DNA of 41,697 bases from Candidatus Actinomarinales bacterium (GCA_004214055.1 SGYT01000004.1:1-41697); one strand, 5' to 3'. Shown: positions 10,824 through 21,403, counted from the first letter of the stretch. Made by a program: numbers and translations. The notes: a model not told the origin generated them from the letters alone.

Positions 10824-11198
10824 ATGCCTACCACACAACAGTTGGTTAGAAAAGGACGAAAATCTAAAGTGTCTAAAGAAAAGACACCTGGATTAAGAGG
10901 AGCACCTCAAAGGAGAGGTGTTTGTACTCGTGTATACACAGTTACCCCAAAAAAACCTAATTCGGCTTTAAGAAAAGTTTGCAGAGTAAGACTTTCAACA
11001 GGTACTGAAGTTACTGCCTATATTCCAGGGGAAGGTCACAATCTTCAAGAGCACTCAATTGTTTTAGTTAGAGGAGGTAGGGTCAAAGATCTTCCAGGGG
11101 TAAGATATAAAGTTATTAGAGGTGCTCTGGACACCGGAGGTGTGGCAGAAAGAAAGCAAGCTAGATCAAGATACGGAAGTAAAAAAGATCAGTCATGA
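10824..11198 (+). CDS. rpsL: 30S ribosomal protein S12
   Basis: Decoding-centre protein of the small subunit. Its 124 residues contain [17 protein letters not shown], with the Lys whose replacement gives streptomycin resistance present in wild-type form, and [14 protein letters not shown], whose Asp is the beta-methylthiolation site in many bacteria. It is the first gene of rpsL-rpsG-fusA-tuf. The SD is weak (TTGGA). The stop overlaps the rpsG start by 4 nt (ATGA). Confidence 0.98.
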   Translation: MPTTQQLVRKGRKSKVSKEKTPGLRGAPQRRGVCTRVYTVTPKKPNSALRKVCRVRLSTGTEVTAYIPGEGHNLQEHSIVLVRGGRVKDLPGVRYKVIRGALDTGGVAERKQARSRYGSKKDQS

Positions 11199-11662
11199 GA
11201 AGAGGACCATCATTAAAAAGAAAGCCAGAAGCAGACCCTTTATTTAATAGTATTTTGGTATCTCAGTTAACTAATCAAATTTTGTTAGATGGAAAAAAGG
11301 ATACAGCTAGGAATATTGTTTATAAAGCGCTTGAGCTTGTTGAGAAGCAAGTTGGAGGAGACCCATTAAATACCTTGAAAGAAGCTTTTGAAAATGTGAA
11401 ACCTCAAATTGAAACAAAATCACGCAGAGTAGGTGGAACTAATTATCAAGTACCTATGGAAGTTCCACATAGAAGAGGCACAACTTTAGCAATCAGGTGG
11501 ATTGTTGACGCATCAAGGAAAAGAGGCGAAAAAACAATGCATGAAAGACTGGGTCGTGAGATTCTTGATGCTAGTAAGAATTCAGGTGCTTCAGTTAAGA
11601 AAAGAGAAGATGTTCATAAAATGGCAGAATCAAACAGAGCTTTTGCTCACTATAGGTGGTAA
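11195..11662 (+). CDS. rpsG: 30S ribosomal protein S7
   Basis: Nucleates assembly of the 30S head and contacts the E-site tRNA and mRNA. Its 155 residues are normal in length. The family signature [16 protein letters not shown] is at about residues 75-90, and the C-terminal helix ends AHYRW. The ATG overlaps the rpsL stop (ATGA), so translation is probably coupled. fusA follows after 2 nt. Confidence 0.98.
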   Translation: MRRGPSLKRKPEADPLFNSILVSQLTNQILLDGKKDTARNIVYKALELVEKQVGGDPLNTLKEAFENVKPQIETKSRRVGGTNYQVPMEVPHRRGTTLAIRWIVDASRKRGEKTMHERLGREILDASKNSGASVKKREDVHKMAESNRAFAHYRW

Positions 11663-11664
11663 TC

Positions 11665-13755
11665 ATGGGTGCAAGATCTATAGAGCTTGAGAACTTAAGA
11701 AATATTGGAATTATGGCACACATAGATGCTGGAAAGACAACCCTTACAGAACGAATTCTTTATTACACAGGAAAAACATACAAGATAGGAGAAGTTCATG
11801 ATGGTGCTGCAGTAATGGACTGGATGGAACAAGAGCAAGAAAGAGGAATAACTATTACCTCTGCTGCTACTACTTGTGCTTGGAATAATCATACGATTAA
11901 TATAATTGATACACCAGGCCATGTAGATTTTACAGTTGAGGTTGAAAGATCACTTAGGGTTTTAGATGGTGCAGTTGCTGTATTTGATGGAGTAGCAGGA
12001 GTTGAACCACAATCAGAAACAGTTTGGAGACAGGCAGATAAGTATAATGTTCCAAGAATATGCTTTATAAACAAACTTGACAGAACGGGAGCGGATTTTG
12101 ATTTTGATGTTGAGTCTATTGTTGAAAGATTAGAGGCAAGGCCCGCAGTCCTTCATATACCTATCGGTTCAGAAGCAAATTTTGTTGGTGTTATTGATTT
12201 GGTAGAGATGAAAGCGCACACCTGGACTAAAGACGATGGTTCAGAATGGGACATCTCGGATATTCCAGAAAATAAACTAGAAGAAGCAAAATTAAAAAGA
12301 CAAGAACTATTAGATATTGTTGCTGAAGCTGATGATGAGGTTCTAGAAAAATATTTAGGAGACGAAGAGCTAAGTACTGATGAAATAAAAAGAGCAATTA
12401 GGAAAGGAACTCTAGAAGGATTATTTGTTCCTGTTTTGGCTGGCAGTGCATTTAAAAATAAAGGTGTTCAGTTATTATTAGATGCCGTTATTGATTATTT
12501 ACCATCTCCATTAGATATAGAGCCAGTAAAAGGATTTAAACCAGGGGACGAAGAAAACGAAATCGAAAGAAAACATTCAGATGAAGAACCATTTGCAGCT
12601 TTAGCTTTTAAAGTTGTAAGTGACCCGCATGTAGGTAAATTAACTTATTTTCGAGTATATTCAGGGGTTCTAAATAAGGGAGATAAGGTACAAAACACTA
12701 GTACGGGAAAAGACGACCGCCTTGGTAGAATATTGAGGATGCATTCAAACTCAAGAGAAGATATAGATTTTATTTCAACAGGAGATATTGTCGCAGGCGT
12801 TGGTTTAAAAAATGCTAAGACTGGAGATACGCTTTCTGATTCTTCTAACCCGATTCAGCTTGAGTCTATGACATTTCCTGAGCCTGTTATTTCTGTTGCT
12901 ATTGAACCAAAGTCAAAGGCTGATGAAGAAAAGTTATCAGAAGGATTACAAAAACTAGCAGAAGAAGATCCAACATTTAGAGTAAATTCTGATGAAGAAA
13001 CTGGACAAACAATAATTTCAGGTATGGGTGAACTACATTTAGATATTCTTGTAGACAGACTAAAGAGAGAGTTTAGAGTAGAAGCAAATATTGGCAAGCC
13101 ACAGGTTGCATATAGAGAAGCAATAAAAAAACAGGTAAATATTGAAGCTAAATACATAAGACAAAGCGGAGGTAGGGGTCAATATGGTCATGTAGTAATG
13201 GAACTTGAACCTATTGAAGAAGGCTATGAATTTGTAGATTTAATAAAGAGCGGGAGAATTCCTAAAGAGTACATCCCATCAGTTAATGCTGGGGTAGAAG
13301 CAGCAATGGAATCTGGAGTTTTAGCTGGATATCCTTTAGAAAATATAAAAGCTACATTAGTAGATGGCTCATATCATGATGTTGATTCATCTGAAATGGC
13401 TTTTAAAATTGCCGGATCAATGGCATTAAAAGACGGAGCTAAAAAAGCAGGAGTTAAGTTATTAGAGCCAGTAATGACTGTAGAAGTCGTTACACCAGAA
13501 GATTTTATGGGAGATGTTGTCGGAGATCTGTCCTCAAGAAGGGGAAAGATCGCTGAAATGGAACAAAGAGGATCTGCAAAGGTCGTCAATGCAAAGGTTC
13601 CATTATCAGAAATGTTCGGATACGCTACAGACTTGCGTTCAAGAACACAAGGCCGTGCAACATTTACGATGCAGTTTGATAGTTATGAAGACGTTCCCGA
13701 CGCAATAACTAAAGAGATAACTGCAAGTATTCGTGGAGTAGAGGTTGAAGTTTAA
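11665..13755 (+). CDS. fusA: Elongation factor G
   Basis: Ribosomal translocase GTPase that moves tRNA and mRNA and acts with RRF in recycling. I choose the ATG at 11665 ([13 protein letters not shown], 696 residues), with AGGTGG 5 nt upstream, over the in-frame GTG at 11656 in the ORF track, which overlaps rpsG. The G1 loop AHIDAGKTT, the switch-II motif DTPGHVDF and NKLD are present, followed by domains II-V including the domain IV loop near [10 protein letters not shown] 43-nt gap to tuf contains a 7-bp hairpin (AACTTGC ATA GCAAGTT) without a U-run. Confidence 0.98.
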   Translation: MGARSIELENLRNIGIMAHIDAGKTTLTERILYYTGKTYKIGEVHDGAAVMDWMEQEQERGITITSAATTCAWNNHTINIIDTPGHVDFTVEVERSLRVLDGAVAVFDGVAGVEPQSETVWRQADKYNVPRICFINKLDRTGADFDFDVESIVERLEARPAVLHIPIGSEANFVGVIDLVEMKAHTWTKDDGSEWDISDIPENKLEEAKLKRQELLDIVAEADDEVLEKYLGDEELSTDEIKRAIRKGTLEGLFVPVLAGSAFKNKGVQLLLDAVIDYLPSPLDIEPVKGFKPGDEENEIERKHSDEEPFAALAFKVVSDPHVGKLTYFRVYSGVLNKGDKVQNTSTGKDDRLGRILRMHSNSREDIDFISTGDIVAGVGLKNAKTGDTLSDSSNPIQLESMTFPEPVISVAIEPKSKADEEKLSEGLQKLAEEDPTFRVNSDEETGQTIISGMGELHLDILVDRLKREFRVEANIGKPQVAYREAIKKQVNIEAKYIRQSGGRGQYGHVVMELEPIEEGYEFVDLIKSGRIPKEYIPSVNAGVEAAMESGVLAGYPLENIKATLVDGSYHDVDSSEMAFKIAGSMALKDGAKKAGVKLLEPVMTVEVVTPEDFMGDVVGDLSSRRGKIAEMEQRGSAKVVNAKVPLSEMFGYATDLRSRTQGRATFTMQFDSYEDVPDAITKEITASIRGVEVEV

Positions 13756-13798
13756 ACTTGCATAGCAAGTTGAGACTTTTATAAAAAGGAGAAGAAAT

Positions 13799-14983
13799 AT
13801 GTCAAAAGAAAAATTTGACCGAAGCAAGCCTCATGTGAACATCGGTACAATGGGCCACATTGACCATGGTAAAACCACATTGACGGCCGCGATAACAAAA
13901 GTTTTAGCCGAAGCTGGTTCAGGTGACGTTACAGCTTTTGAAGATATCGACAAAGCCCCTGAAGAGAGGGAAAGAGGAATAACAATCCAGATTGCACATG
14001 TTGAGTATGAAACTGAAAATAGGCATTATGCTCACGTGGATATGCCTGGACATGCTGATTATGTTAAAAACATGATTACTGGTGCTGCTCAGGTAGATGG
14101 AGCAATTTTGGTAGTCTCAGCAGCTGATGGGCCAATGCCTCAGACTAGAGAACATGTTCTTTTAGCAAGGCAAGTAGGTGTTCCATCAATAGCTGTATTT
14201 CTTAACAAAGTTGACCAAGTTGACGATGATGAACTTCTTGATCTAGTAGAAATGGAAGTTAGAGAGCTATTAAATGAATATGATTTCCCTGGAGATGATG
14301 TTCCGGTAGTAAAAGGTTCAGCCCTAGCAGCTCTTGAAGGAAAAGAAGATGGGATTAAAGCTGTTCTTGAACTAATGGAGAGCGTAGATTCCTATATTGA
14401 AGAACCAACAAGAGTAGTCGACAAGCCTTTCTTGATGCCTGTTGAAGATGTATTTTCTATTACAGGTAGAGGGACAGTTGTAACAGGAAGAATTGAACAA
14501 GGAATTGTTAATGTTAACGAAGAAGTAGAGATCGTTGGTATTAGAGAAACTACAAAATCAGTATGTACTGGTGTTGAAATGTTCAGAAAGCTTCTTGATG
14601 AAGGTAGAGCTGGTGACAACGTCGGATTATTATTACGAGGTATTGATAAAGAGGATGTTGAAAGAGGTCAAGTTATTGCGAAGCCTGGTTCAATAACCCC
14701 TCATACTAAGTTTGAAGCTGAAGTTTATGTTCTCACAAAAGAAGAGGGTGGAAGACACAATCCATTCTTTAAAGGATATAGACCACAGTTTTACTTTAGG
14801 ACAACAGATGTTACTGGTGAAGTAACTCTTCCTGAAGGTACTGAAATGGTAATGCCAGGTGACAATGTATCTATCTCTGTAGAACTTATATCTCCAATTG
14901 CAATGGAAGAAGGAGTTAAGTTTGCTATCAGAGAAGGCGGTAGAACAGTAGGGGCAGGACAAGTAACAAAAGTTATTGAGTAA
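13799..14983 (+). CDS. tuf: Elongation factor Tu
   Basis: GTPase that delivers aminoacyl-tRNA to the ribosomal A site. It has 394 residues with G-domain motifs [20 protein letters not shown] and the SAL loop, then two beta-barrel domains ending [28 protein letters not shown] has the actinobacterial flavour. It has a good SD (AAAAGGAGAAG). TTGCAT-16-TATAAA (13758-13785) upstream could be a promoter but is weak evidence. The gene ends in a strong terminator. It is the only tuf copy in the window. Confidence 0.98.
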   Translation: MSKEKFDRSKPHVNIGTMGHIDHGKTTLTAAITKVLAEAGSGDVTAFEDIDKAPEERERGITIQIAHVEYETENRHYAHVDMPGHADYVKNMITGAAQVDGAILVVSAADGPMPQTREHVLLARQVGVPSIAVFLNKVDQVDDDELLDLVEMEVRELLNEYDFPGDDVPVVKGSALAALEGKEDGIKAVLELMESVDSYIEEPTRVVDKPFLMPVEDVFSITGRGTVVTGRIEQGIVNVNEEVEIVGIRETTKSVCTGVEMFRKLLDEGRAGDNVGLLLRGIDKEDVERGQVIAKPGSITPHTKFEAEVYVLTKEEGGRHNPFFKGYRPQFYFRTTDVTGEVTLPEGTEMVMPGDNVSISVELISPIAMEEGVKFAIREGGRTVGAGQVTKVIE

Positions 14984-15005
14984 TAAAAATAACCGGGAGT
15001 AGAAT
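14976..15005 (+). promoter_or_regulatory. Candidate S10-operon promoter nested in the tuf terminator
   Basis: TTGAGT (14976-14981) overlaps the tuf stop. After an 18-nt spacer, TAGAAT (15000-15005) covers the last base of the terminator's 5' arm and its loop. CGGT follows 8 nt later, as at the rpoB promoter. Initiation near 15012 would give a leader of about 22 nt with SD GAGGA. No other room for a promoter exists between tuf and rpsJ. This is an inference from box matching and position. Confidence 0.4.
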
Positions 15006-15025
15006 TAAACTCCCGGTTTTTTTTT
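14991..15025 (+). terminator. Rho-independent terminator after tuf
   Basis: A perfect 10-bp stem AACCGGGAGT / ACTCCCGGTT (14991-15000 with 15009-15018) with an 8-nt loop is followed by an uninterrupted T-run to 15025. It closes the str operon, yet rpsJ begins only 9 nt further on. Confidence 0.9.
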
Positions 15026-15034
15026 GAGGAAAAG

Positions 15035-15349
15035 ATGGTAAAACAAGATCAGCAAATAAGAATAAAGTTAAAAGCTTATGACAATTATGTTGTAGATGAA
15101 TCTGCACGCAAAATTGCTGAGACAGTAATGAAAACTCAAGCAAAAGTCAAAGGCCCTATACCTCTCCCAACACAGATACATAGATATTGTGTAATCAGAT
15201 CTCCCCATGTTGATAAAAAATCAAGAGAACATTTTGAAATGAGAATTCATAAAAGGTTGATTGACATTATTGAGCCAACCCCTAAAACAGTTGATTCTTT
15301 AATGAGGTTAGATTTGCCAGCTGGAGTAGAAGTGGAAATTAAGTTATGA
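15035..15349 (+). CDS. rpsJ: 30S ribosomal protein S10 (NusE)
   Basis: 30S head protein that also serves as NusE, partner of NusB and NusG in antitermination and transcription-translation coupling. Its 104 residues contain the conserved [20 protein letters not shown] start and [20 protein letters not shown]. It is the first gene of the S10 operon. The SD GAGGA lies directly against the T-run of the tuf terminator. There is no room for the long L4-regulated leader known from E. coli. Confidence 0.98.
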   Translation: MVKQDQQIRIKLKAYDNYVVDESARKIAETVMKTQAKVKGPIPLPTQIHRYCVIRSPHVDKKSREHFEMRIHKRLIDIIEPTPKTVDSLMRLDLPAGVEVEIKL

Positions 15350-16053
15350 ATACATTAATTGCTAAAAAAGTAGGAATGACCCAAGTTTTTGATGAAAATG
15401 CATCTGCTTTAGGTGTAACAGTACTGGATGTTTCAAATTGTAGAATTGTACAAATTAAATCTCAGGATAAAGATGGATATGATGCTGTACAATTAACAAT
15501 TGGGACTGCAAAAAATGTCAACAAACCAATAAATGAGCATTATAAAAAATATAATGTTGAACCAGGTCAAGGGTTATATGAAGTACCTATAGAACCTGAC
15601 TCAGGCCTTGAATCAGGTATGAAAATAAATGTTTCTGATTTTTTTGAAGTAGGTCAAAAAGTAGATATTACTGGTTTTTCAAAAGGACATGGATTCACCG
15701 GAGTGATGAAAAGACATAATTTTTCAGGTCAAAAAGCAAGCCATGGAGTTCATAAAGTCCATAGAGCAGGTGGATCTATTGGAAATGCATCCTATCCTGG
15801 GCATGTTTTTAAAGGTCAAAAGATGGCAGGGAGAATGGGAAATGAGAAAAAGACTATACAGTCAGTTACTGTTGTCGGTATAAATGAAGAGAAAAATTAT
15901 ATTTTAGTAAACGGTTCTGTACCTGGAAAAAAAGGAAATGTAGTTCAAATTAAAGCTGCAGTAAAAATTAAATCTAATGATGGTGGAGCTTTAACATCAG
16001 GGAAAATTATAGAGAGATCCCAAAGCCAAATGGGAGTTTCAGAAGAAGAGTAA
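15346..16053 (+). CDS. rplC: 50S ribosomal protein L3
   Basis: Early-assembly 50S protein near the peptidyl-transferase centre. The 235-residue product contains the signature region [18 protein letters not shown] and the central loop [24 protein letters not shown] that reaches into the ribosome core. It is about 20-25 residues longer than typical; the C-terminal excess ends [12 protein letters not shown]. The start overlaps the rpsJ stop by 4 nt (ATGA). Confidence 0.97.
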   Translation: MNTLIAKKVGMTQVFDENASALGVTVLDVSNCRIVQIKSQDKDGYDAVQLTIGTAKNVNKPINEHYKKYNVEPGQGLYEVPIEPDSGLESGMKINVSDFFEVGQKVDITGFSKGHGFTGVMKRHNFSGQKASHGVHKVHRAGGSIGNASYPGHVFKGQKMAGRMGNEKKTIQSVTVVGINEEKNYILVNGSVPGKKGNVVQIKAAVKIKSNDGGALTSGKIIERSQSQMGVSEEE

Positions 16054-16056
16054 ATT

Positions 16057-16680
16057 ATGACTGTAAAATTAGATACATATATTACAAAAGAAAATAAAGT
16101 ATCAAAAAAACAATATCCTATTGATGTTTCTACTGAAATCAATATAGGTTTAATGCATCAAGTTGTTACTTCAAATAGAACAAATCATAGAAATAATACA
16201 GCGTCAGTTAAAACAAGAGCTCAAGTCTCAGGAACAGGAGCAAAGCCATGGGCTCAAAAAGGAACAGGAAGAGCAAGACAAGGATCTCTTAGGTCCCCAC
16301 AATTTGTTGGAGGAGGAGTTGCTCATGGCCCTGGTGGAAGAGTTTATAAAGACAGAACTCCAAAAAAAATGAAACGAAAATCTTTAAATATGGCTTTAAC
16401 TCAAAGAATAAAGGAGAATTCTGTTTTTGTAATTGATGCAACTGATATGGATAAACCATCATCTAAATTAGCTTCGTCAATCCTTGGAGAGTTTAAGGTA
16501 GATAAGTCATTTACTTTTGTTTATGGAGATAATGATGATGTTCTCTTGAAATCATTTAGAAACCTAGATAAGTCAAATATTGTATCTTATCTAAAGCTTG
16601 CAACCTTTGACGTTGTATCAACAGATTTTACAATTTTCTCTCAGAGTGCAATTAATTTAATAACAGGTGATAAAGAATGA
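16057..16680 (+). CDS. rplD: 50S ribosomal protein L4
   Basis: Lines the peptide exit tunnel with L22; in gammaproteobacteria it also represses the S10 operon. Its 207 residues include the tunnel-loop segment TRAQVSGTGAKPWAQKGTGRARQG and GGGVAHGPGGRVY, intact and of normal length. It follows rplC by 3 nt and overlaps rplW by 4 nt. Confidence 0.97.
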   Translation: MTVKLDTYITKENKVSKKQYPIDVSTEINIGLMHQVVTSNRTNHRNNTASVKTRAQVSGTGAKPWAQKGTGRARQGSLRSPQFVGGGVAHGPGGRVYKDRTPKKMKRKSLNMALTQRIKENSVFVIDATDMDKPSSKLASSILGEFKVDKSFTFVYGDNDDVLLKSFRNLDKSNIVSYLKLATFDVVSTDFTIFSQSAINLITGDKE

Positions 16681-16964
16681 AATATTTAGAAGATGTATTA
16701 ATTGAACCACTGATTTCAGAGAAATCTTATGACAGAATTGCTGATTCAAATTCGTATACCTTTTTTGTCCACGCAGATTCAAATAAACCAGAAATAAAAA
16801 GAGCAGTACAAGAATTATTTAATGTAGATGTTCTTTCAGTTAACACTATGTATAGAAAAGGAAAGAAGAAAAGATTTGGATATGTAATTGGTCAGCAAAG
16901 TACAAGGAAAATAGCAATAGTAACCCTTCAAGAGGGTCAAACTATAGAGGCTTTCGGGGTTTAA
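16677..16964 (+). CDS. rplW: 50S ribosomal protein L23
   Basis: Located at the tunnel exit, this is the docking site for trigger factor and SRP. The 95-residue product has [12 protein letters not shown] at the start, where the family has its P-x-x-T/S-E-K motif, and the loop [13 protein letters not shown]. Length is normal. It overlaps rplD by 4 nt (ATGA), with rplB 2 nt downstream. Confidence 0.97.
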   Translation: MKYLEDVLIEPLISEKSYDRIADSNSYTFFVHADSNKPEIKRAVQELFNVDVLSVNTMYRKGKKKRFGYVIGQQSTRKIAIVTLQEGQTIEAFGV

Positions 16965-16966
16965 TT

Positions 16967-17800
16967 ATGGGATCAAAAAAAATTAGACCAGTTACACCAG
17001 GGATGAGAGGACAGGTTTCCGGTGACTTTAAAGAAATTACAAAGTCAAAACCAGAAAGATCACTTCTTAATTCAAAGAAATCTACTGGTGGAAGAAATAA
17101 TAAAGGCCGCATTACCTCCAGACATAGGGGGGGAGGCCATAAGCAAAAATATAGAATAATAGATTTTAGGAGAATAAAGGATGGAATTCCAGCAAAAGTT
17201 GCAGCTATTGAATATGATCCAAACAGAAATGCAAGAATAGCATTACTTCATTACGTCGACGGAGAAAAAGCTTATATAATTGCACCTGATGGATTGACAG
17301 TTGATAGTTTCATTGAATCTGGACCTAAATCTGATATTAAAGATGGAAATTGCTTACCATTAAGAAACATTCCTGCAGGAACTTTTGTGCATGGTGTAGA
17401 GCTTCGTCCAGGTGGTGGAGCAAAAATGGCAAGATCAGCTGGTTCGTCTGTCCAATTAATGAGTAAAGAAGGAGGACTTGCGTTATTAAGATTACCTTCA
17501 GGTGAAATGAGAACAGTCCCTATGGATTGTCGCGCAACTATAGGTTCTGTTGGAAATGCTGAAGCTGAGCTAACAAAATTAGGAAAAGCTGGAAGAAAAC
17601 GTTGGAAAGGTGTAAGACCACAGACAAGAGGTGTTGCAATGAATCCAGTGGACCACCCTCTAGGCGGAGGAGAAGGAAAATCATCCGGAGGTAGAACGCC
17701 AGTAAGTCCATGGGGAAAACCAGAAAAGAAAACAAGGAAAAAGAAAAAATATAGCAATAAATCAATTGTTAGAGGAAGATCTCAGAAAGGTAGAAGTTAG
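16967..17800 (+). CDS. rplB: 50S ribosomal protein L2
   Basis: Core 50S protein required for subunit association and peptidyl transfer. The 277-residue product carries [22 protein letters not shown] in the N-terminal half and the strongly conserved [21 protein letters not shown] containing the functionally critical His. Length is normal. rpsS starts 3 nt after the stop. The long reverse-strand ORFs beneath it are coding shadows. Confidence 0.98.
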   Translation: MGSKKIRPVTPGMRGQVSGDFKEITKSKPERSLLNSKKSTGGRNNKGRITSRHRGGGHKQKYRIIDFRRIKDGIPAKVAAIEYDPNRNARIALLHYVDGEKAYIIAPDGLTVDSFIESGPKSDIKDGNCLPLRNIPAGTFVHGVELRPGGGAKMARSAGSSVQLMSKEGGLALLRLPSGEMRTVPMDCRATIGSVGNAEAELTKLGKAGRKRWKGVRPQTRGVAMNPVDHPLGGGEGKSSGGRTPVSPWGKPEKKTRKKKKYSNKSIVRGRSQKGRS

Positions 17801-17803
17801 GTT

Positions 17804-18070
17804 ATGTCAAGAAGCTTAAGAAAAGGTCCATTTGTTGACAACCATCTTTTGACAAAAGTTGAAAACGCACAAAATAGCGGGGATAAAACAGTAATTAAAA
17901 CTTGGAGTAGACGCTCAACTGTTGTTCCCGAAATGGTTGGATTAACTTTAGCTATTCATAATGGAAGACAACATTTACCAGTATTTATAACAGAAGCAAT
18001 GGTAGGTCATAAATTAGGGGAGTTTTCACCTACAAGAACATTTAGAGGACACCCAGGACAGACAGCATAA
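17804..18070 (+). CDS. rpsS: 30S ribosomal protein S19
   Basis: 30S head protein that complexes with S13 and contacts the A-site tRNA and bridge B1a. Its 88 residues begin [16 protein letters not shown] and contain [15 protein letters not shown] and [16 protein letters not shown], all family hallmarks. The stop overlaps the rplV start by one base (TAATG). Confidence 0.98.
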   Translation: MSRSLRKGPFVDNHLLTKVENAQNSGDKTVIKTWSRRSTVVPEMVGLTLAIHNGRQHLPVFITEAMVGHKLGEFSPTRTFRGHPGQTA

Positions 18071-18417
18071 TGGAAAATCAAGTAATTAAAGCAAAAAGTA
18101 AATATGTTAGACAATCACCTTATAAAGTTAGGTTAGTTTTAAATTTGATAAGAGGACTAGAGGTAAATGAGGCATTAAATGTTCTTACATTTACAAAAAG
18201 AAAGGCAGCTATTGAGATAAAACAAGTTTTAGAGAGTGCCATAGCTAATGCTGAATCAAATGCAGGTTTAAATTCTTCAAATCTTTTTATATCAAAAGCG
18301 ATTGCTGATGAAGGTCCAACTTTAAAAAGATTTAGACCAAGAGCAAGGGGAAGAGCTGGAAGAATAAATAAAAGGACTTCCCATTTAACAATTGAATTAG
18401 AAAGTGTAGAAGAATAA
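18070..18417 (+). CDS. rplV: 50S ribosomal protein L22
   Basis: Its extended hairpin lines the exit tunnel opposite L4. The 115-residue product has the N-terminal [19 protein letters not shown] and the hairpin region [26 protein letters not shown], where macrolide-resistance changes are known in other bacteria; the sequence looks wild type. It overlaps rpsS and rpsC by one base each. Confidence 0.97.
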   Translation: MENQVIKAKSKYVRQSPYKVRLVLNLIRGLEVNEALNVLTFTKRKAAIEIKQVLESAIANAESNAGLNSSNLFISKAIADEGPTLKRFRPRARGRAGRINKRTSHLTIELESVEE

Positions 18418-19307
18418 TGGGTCAAAAAACACATCCTTATGCTTTTAGAATAGGTATTGTCAATGATTGGAAATCTAGATGGTTTAGTCATAAAGATTAT
18501 AAAAAATTAGTTAATCAGGATTATAAGATAAGAGAGTTTCTTTCATCCCAACTAATAAAAGGTGCTGTTTCAAGAGTTGATATTGAAAGAACAAGAGATA
18601 AAGTTCAAGTCGATATTCACACAGCAAGACCAGGTGTTGTAATTGGAAGGAAAGGAGCAGAGGCAGACAGGCTAAGAAAGGGATTAGAAAAACTTTCTAA
18701 TCAGCCAGTAAAGTTAAATATTATTGAAGTTAGAGAAGCCGAATTGGATGCCCAGTTACTAGCAAGAGCTATAGCTGATCAACTTGAAAGCAGAGTAGCA
18801 TTTAGAAGAGCTATGAAGAGAGCTGTCTCAGCAGCATTAAAGGCTGGAGCAGAAGGTGTAAGAGTAGAATGTTCAGGTAGATTAGGTGGAGCTGAAATGG
18901 GAAGACGTGAATGGTATAGAGAAGGAAGAGTTCCACTACATACTCTTAGAGCAGATATTGATTTTGGTAAAGCAACAGCCCATACAACAGTGGGGACTCT
19001 AGGTGTAAAAGTTTGGGTTTATAAAGGAGATGTAGTTGCATCAAATAAGCTACGTCAAGAAAAGATAGCTGCAGAAGCAAGCTTAGCGAGTGGAGGACCA
19101 GCAGCAGGAAGAGTAAAATCTGTGAAATCAAGGGTTGAAGCAGCTGTAGGAGAATCTAAAGATTCAAGAATTTTAGAAGCTGGTGGAGGAAAAAAATCGG
19201 GAGAACCGAATTCAAAGATTGTTGAAGCTGGTGGGGGTACAAAAATAACCCCAGTAAAAGCTCAAGAACAGTTTGAAGAAGAAAAGTCAATTTTAGAAGA
19301 AGAGTAG
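18417..19307 (+). CDS. rpsC: 30S ribosomal protein S3 with extended C-terminus
   Basis: mRNA-entry-channel protein with helicase role together with S4 and S5. It starts [14 protein letters not shown] and has a KH domain with GxxG-type loop [17 protein letters not shown]. The S3 C-terminal domain includes [24 protein letters not shown]. At 296 residues it is clearly longer than E. coli S3 (233). From about residue 222 there is a Gly/Ala/Glu-rich low-complexity tail with two related units (ILEAGGGKK and IVEAGGGTK), ending in an acidic stretch. Long S3 tails occur in Actinobacteria; the function of this one is unknown. Confidence 0.96.
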   Translation: MGQKTHPYAFRIGIVNDWKSRWFSHKDYKKLVNQDYKIREFLSSQLIKGAVSRVDIERTRDKVQVDIHTARPGVVIGRKGAEADRLRKGLEKLSNQPVKLNIIEVREAELDAQLLARAIADQLESRVAFRRAMKRAVSAALKAGAEGVRVECSGRLGGAEMGRREWYREGRVPLHTLRADIDFGKATAHTTVGTLGVKVWVYKGDVVASNKLRQEKIAAEASLASGGPAAGRVKSVKSRVEAAVGESKDSRILEAGGGKKSGEPNSKIVEAGGGTKITPVKAQEQFEEEKSILEEE

Positions 19308-19310
19308 ATT

Positions 19311-19721
19311 ATGTTAATGCCAAAAAAAACAAAATATAGAAAATCCCATAGAGGAAGAAGAAAAGGTATGTCAAAAGGAGGCAATGAAGTTCAATTTGGT
19401 GATTATGGACTACAAGCTGTTGAAACCTCATATATAACGGGTAGACAAATCGAAGCTGCAAGAATCACAATCACTAGAACTATGAAAAGAGGAGGAAAGG
19501 TTTGGATTAATATATTTCCTCATAAACCAGTTACACAAAAACCTGCTGAAGTTCGCATGGGGTCAGGCAAGGGAAATGTGGAATATTATGTAGCTGTAGT
19601 AAAGCCAGGAAGAATAATATTTGAAATTTCAGGTGTTCCGGAGGAAGTAGCAAGAGAAGCTATGAGAAAAGCTGGACATAAATTACCAATTAGAACTAAG
19701 TTTGTATCGAGGAATGTATGA
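19311..19721 (+). CDS. rplP: 50S ribosomal protein L16
   Basis: Positions the A-site tRNA near the peptidyl-transferase centre. Its 136 residues begin [19 protein letters not shown] as in most L16 proteins, so the first ATG (19311) is kept over the one 6 nt later. [19 protein letters not shown] and the [22 protein letters not shown] segment are typical. It overlaps rpmC by 4 nt. Confidence 0.97.
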   Translation: MLMPKKTKYRKSHRGRRKGMSKGGNEVQFGDYGLQAVETSYITGRQIEAARITITRTMKRGGKVWINIFPHKPVTQKPAEVRMGSGKGNVEYYVAVVKPGRIIFEISGVPEEVAREAMRKAGHKLPIRTKFVSRNV

Positions 19722-19936
19722 GTGTTGAAAATTTAAGAGAGCTTTCAATTCTTGAACTAGAGAATAAAATATTGGATCTTAAAAAAGAACTAATGGAATC
19801 AAGATTTGCACTAGCAACTAGCCAGCTAGAGGATACTTCGATATTTAAAAAAATAAAAAAAGAAATTGCACAAACAAACACTATTTTAAATGAAAAAAAA
19901 TATGAAGAAAAAATGAAGGCATCAACTAATGACTGA
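19718..19936 (+). CDS. rpmC: 50S ribosomal protein L29
   Basis: Small two-helix protein near the tunnel exit. Its 72 residues contain [36 protein letters not shown], the standard helix-turn-helix of L29. The start overlaps rplP by 4 nt and the end overlaps rpsQ by 8 nt. Confidence 0.95.
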   Translation: MSVENLRELSILELENKILDLKKELMESRFALATSQLEDTSIFKKIKKEIAQTNTILNEKKYEEKMKASTND

Positions 19937-20192
19937 AATACAAAGAACTTCTAGAAAGGTTAGAACTGGTGTAGTGGTCTCTGACAAAAGATTAAATACT
20001 GTCACAGTTGCAATAGAGATTCAATATCCTCATCCAAAATACGGAAAAATAGTTAAAAAAACTCGTAAATTACATGTACATGATGATAAATTTGATTCAA
20101 AGGTTGGGGATACAGTAGAAATTATGGAAACAAAACCAATTTCAAAAACAAAACGCTGGAGAGTTACTGAAGTTATTGAGAGGGCAAGATGA
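19929..20192 (+). CDS. rpsQ: 30S ribosomal protein S17
   Basis: Primary 16S rRNA-binding OB-fold protein of the 30S body. The 87-residue product carries [22 protein letters not shown] and the signature [21 protein letters not shown]. It overlaps rpmC by 8 nt and rplN by 4 nt. Confidence 0.97.
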   Translation: MTEIQRTSRKVRTGVVVSDKRLNTVTVAIEIQYPHPKYGKIVKKTRKLHVHDDKFDSKVGDTVEIMETKPISKTKRWRVTEVIERAR

Positions 20193-20557
20193 TACAGAAA
20201 GAATCTAGGCTTAAAGTTGCAGATAACTCTGGAGCAAAAGAAGTTTTATGTATAAAGGTTAAAGGCAGTTCAAGAATTAGATATGCAGGATTAGGGGATG
20301 TTTTTACTGCGACTGTAAAAGACGCTATTCCAGGAGGTCAAATAAAGAAAGGTGACATAGTAGAGGCCGTCGTTGTTAGAACCAGTAAAGAGACTAGAAG
20401 AAAAGACGGAACATATATAAGATTTGATGAGAATGCTTGTGTTATATTAAACGAGCAAGATCAACCAAGGGGTACAAGAATTTTTGGCCCAGTAGGAAGA
20501 GAGCTAAGAGAAAAAAAATTTATGAGGATAGTTTCTCTTGCTCCAGAGGTGATCTAA
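20189..20557 (+). CDS. rplN: 50S ribosomal protein L14
   Basis: Forms intersubunit bridges B5 and B8 and is the RsfS target in other bacteria. It has 122 residues, the usual length: [22 protein letters not shown], the basic loop [21 protein letters not shown] and [14 protein letters not shown]. The ATG overlaps the rpsQ stop (ATGA), and the stop overlaps the rplX ATG by one base. Confidence 0.98.
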   Translation: MIQKESRLKVADNSGAKEVLCIKVKGSSRIRYAGLGDVFTATVKDAIPGGQIKKGDIVEAVVVRTSKETRRKDGTYIRFDENACVILNEQDQPRGTRIFGPVGRELREKKFMRIVSLAPEVI

Positions 20558-20859
20558 TGAAGATAAAAAAAGGTGATACAGTAAAGATTATTTCTGGGAA
20601 AGATAACGGTAAGGAAGGCAAAGTATTACAAGTTATTCCAGCAAAAAAACTTGTTCTTGTTGAAGGGGTAAATATAGTAAAAAAGCATCAAAAACCACAA
20701 GGTCAAACTATGCAAGGTGGGGTTATTGATAAAAGCATGCCTATAGATATTTCGAATGTTTCATTAGTAGTAAAGAAAAATAGTGGAAGAGTTAGTTATA
20801 AATTTGATAAAAATGGCAATAAATTTAGAGTTCTTTCTAAGACCGGAGATGAAGCATGA
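20557..20859 (+). CDS. rplX: 50S ribosomal protein L24
   Basis: Assembly-initiating 50S protein with a KOW motif ([23 protein letters not shown]). The ORF track begins at 20437 inside rplN; the real start is the ATG at 20557, coupled to the rplN stop (TAATG), giving 100 residues that begin exactly at the conserved KOW motif. It overlaps rplE by 4 nt. Confidence 0.96.
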   Translation: MKIKKGDTVKIISGKDNGKEGKVLQVIPAKKLVLVEGVNIVKKHQKPQGQTMQGGVIDKSMPIDISNVSLVVKKNSGRVSYKFDKNGNKFRVLSKTGDEA

Positions 20860-21401
20860 TACCGAGACTAAAAGAAAAATATAATATAGAAATTTCTGGT
20901 GAAATTCAAAAAGAACTTAATTTAACTAATGTAAATCAAATACCAAAATTAGAAAAAATTGTAATCAATATTGGAGATGGAAAAGCAGCCACTGATGGCA
21001 GAGCTCTGGAGTCCATGATTGATGAGTTAACTGCTATTTCAGGACAAAAACCTATTGTCAAGAGAGCAAGAAAATCTATTGCAGGATTTAAGATAAGAGA
21101 AGGTATGCCTATTGCTACTTCAGTCACTATTAGGGGTGACAGAATGTGGGAGTTTTATGATCGTTTTGTTCAAGTTGTTGTACCAAGGATAAGAGACTTT
21201 AGAGGATTTAGCACAAAATCATTTGACGGAAAAGGCAACTACTCTTTAGGTTTAAATGAGCAACTTGTATTTCCAGAAGTTGAGTATGACAAAGTAAGAG
21301 ATATAAGAGGTATGAATATTACGATCTGTACAACAGCTAACGATAATAATGAAGGATATGTATTATTAAATTCCTTGGGGTTTCCTTTTAGGGAGAATTA
21401 A
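20856..21401 (+). CDS. rplE: 50S ribosomal protein L5
   Basis: Binds 5S rRNA and contacts the P-site tRNA in the central protuberance. The 181-residue product has [14 protein letters not shown] in the N-terminal third, [24 protein letters not shown] and [21 protein letters not shown]. Length is normal. rpsN follows after 2 nt. Confidence 0.98.
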   Translation: MIPRLKEKYNIEISGEIQKELNLTNVNQIPKLEKIVINIGDGKAATDGRALESMIDELTAISGQKPIVKRARKSIAGFKIREGMPIATSVTIRGDRMWEFYDRFVQVVVPRIRDFRGFSTKSFDGKGNYSLGLNEQLVFPEVEYDKVRDIRGMNITICTTANDNNEGYVLLNSLGFPFREN

Positions 21402-21403
21402 AT

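Noticed and set aside
13755-13771. Hairpin AACTTGC-ATA-GCAAGTT between fusA and tuf as a terminator
   Set aside because: No T-run follows directly (GAGAC comes first), and tuf lies just downstream with a good SD; at most a processing site or part of a weak promoter region (TTGCAT-16-TATAAA).
15026-15034. E. coli-like L4-responsive S10 leader
   Set aside because: Only 9 nt separate the tuf terminator from rpsJ, too little for such a structure.
17272-17757. 161-aa reverse-strand ORF under rplB, and similar antisense ORFs (e.g. 31656-32147, 2890-3291, 40057-40437)
   Set aside because: They lie opposite highly conserved genes, have low-complexity Ser/Leu/Pro-rich translations typical of antisense frames in AT-rich coding DNA, and show no family motif.
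20437-20556. 40-codon N-terminal extension of the L24 ORF in the track
   Set aside because: It overlaps rplN in another frame; the conserved L24 start is at 20557, coupled to the rplN stop.
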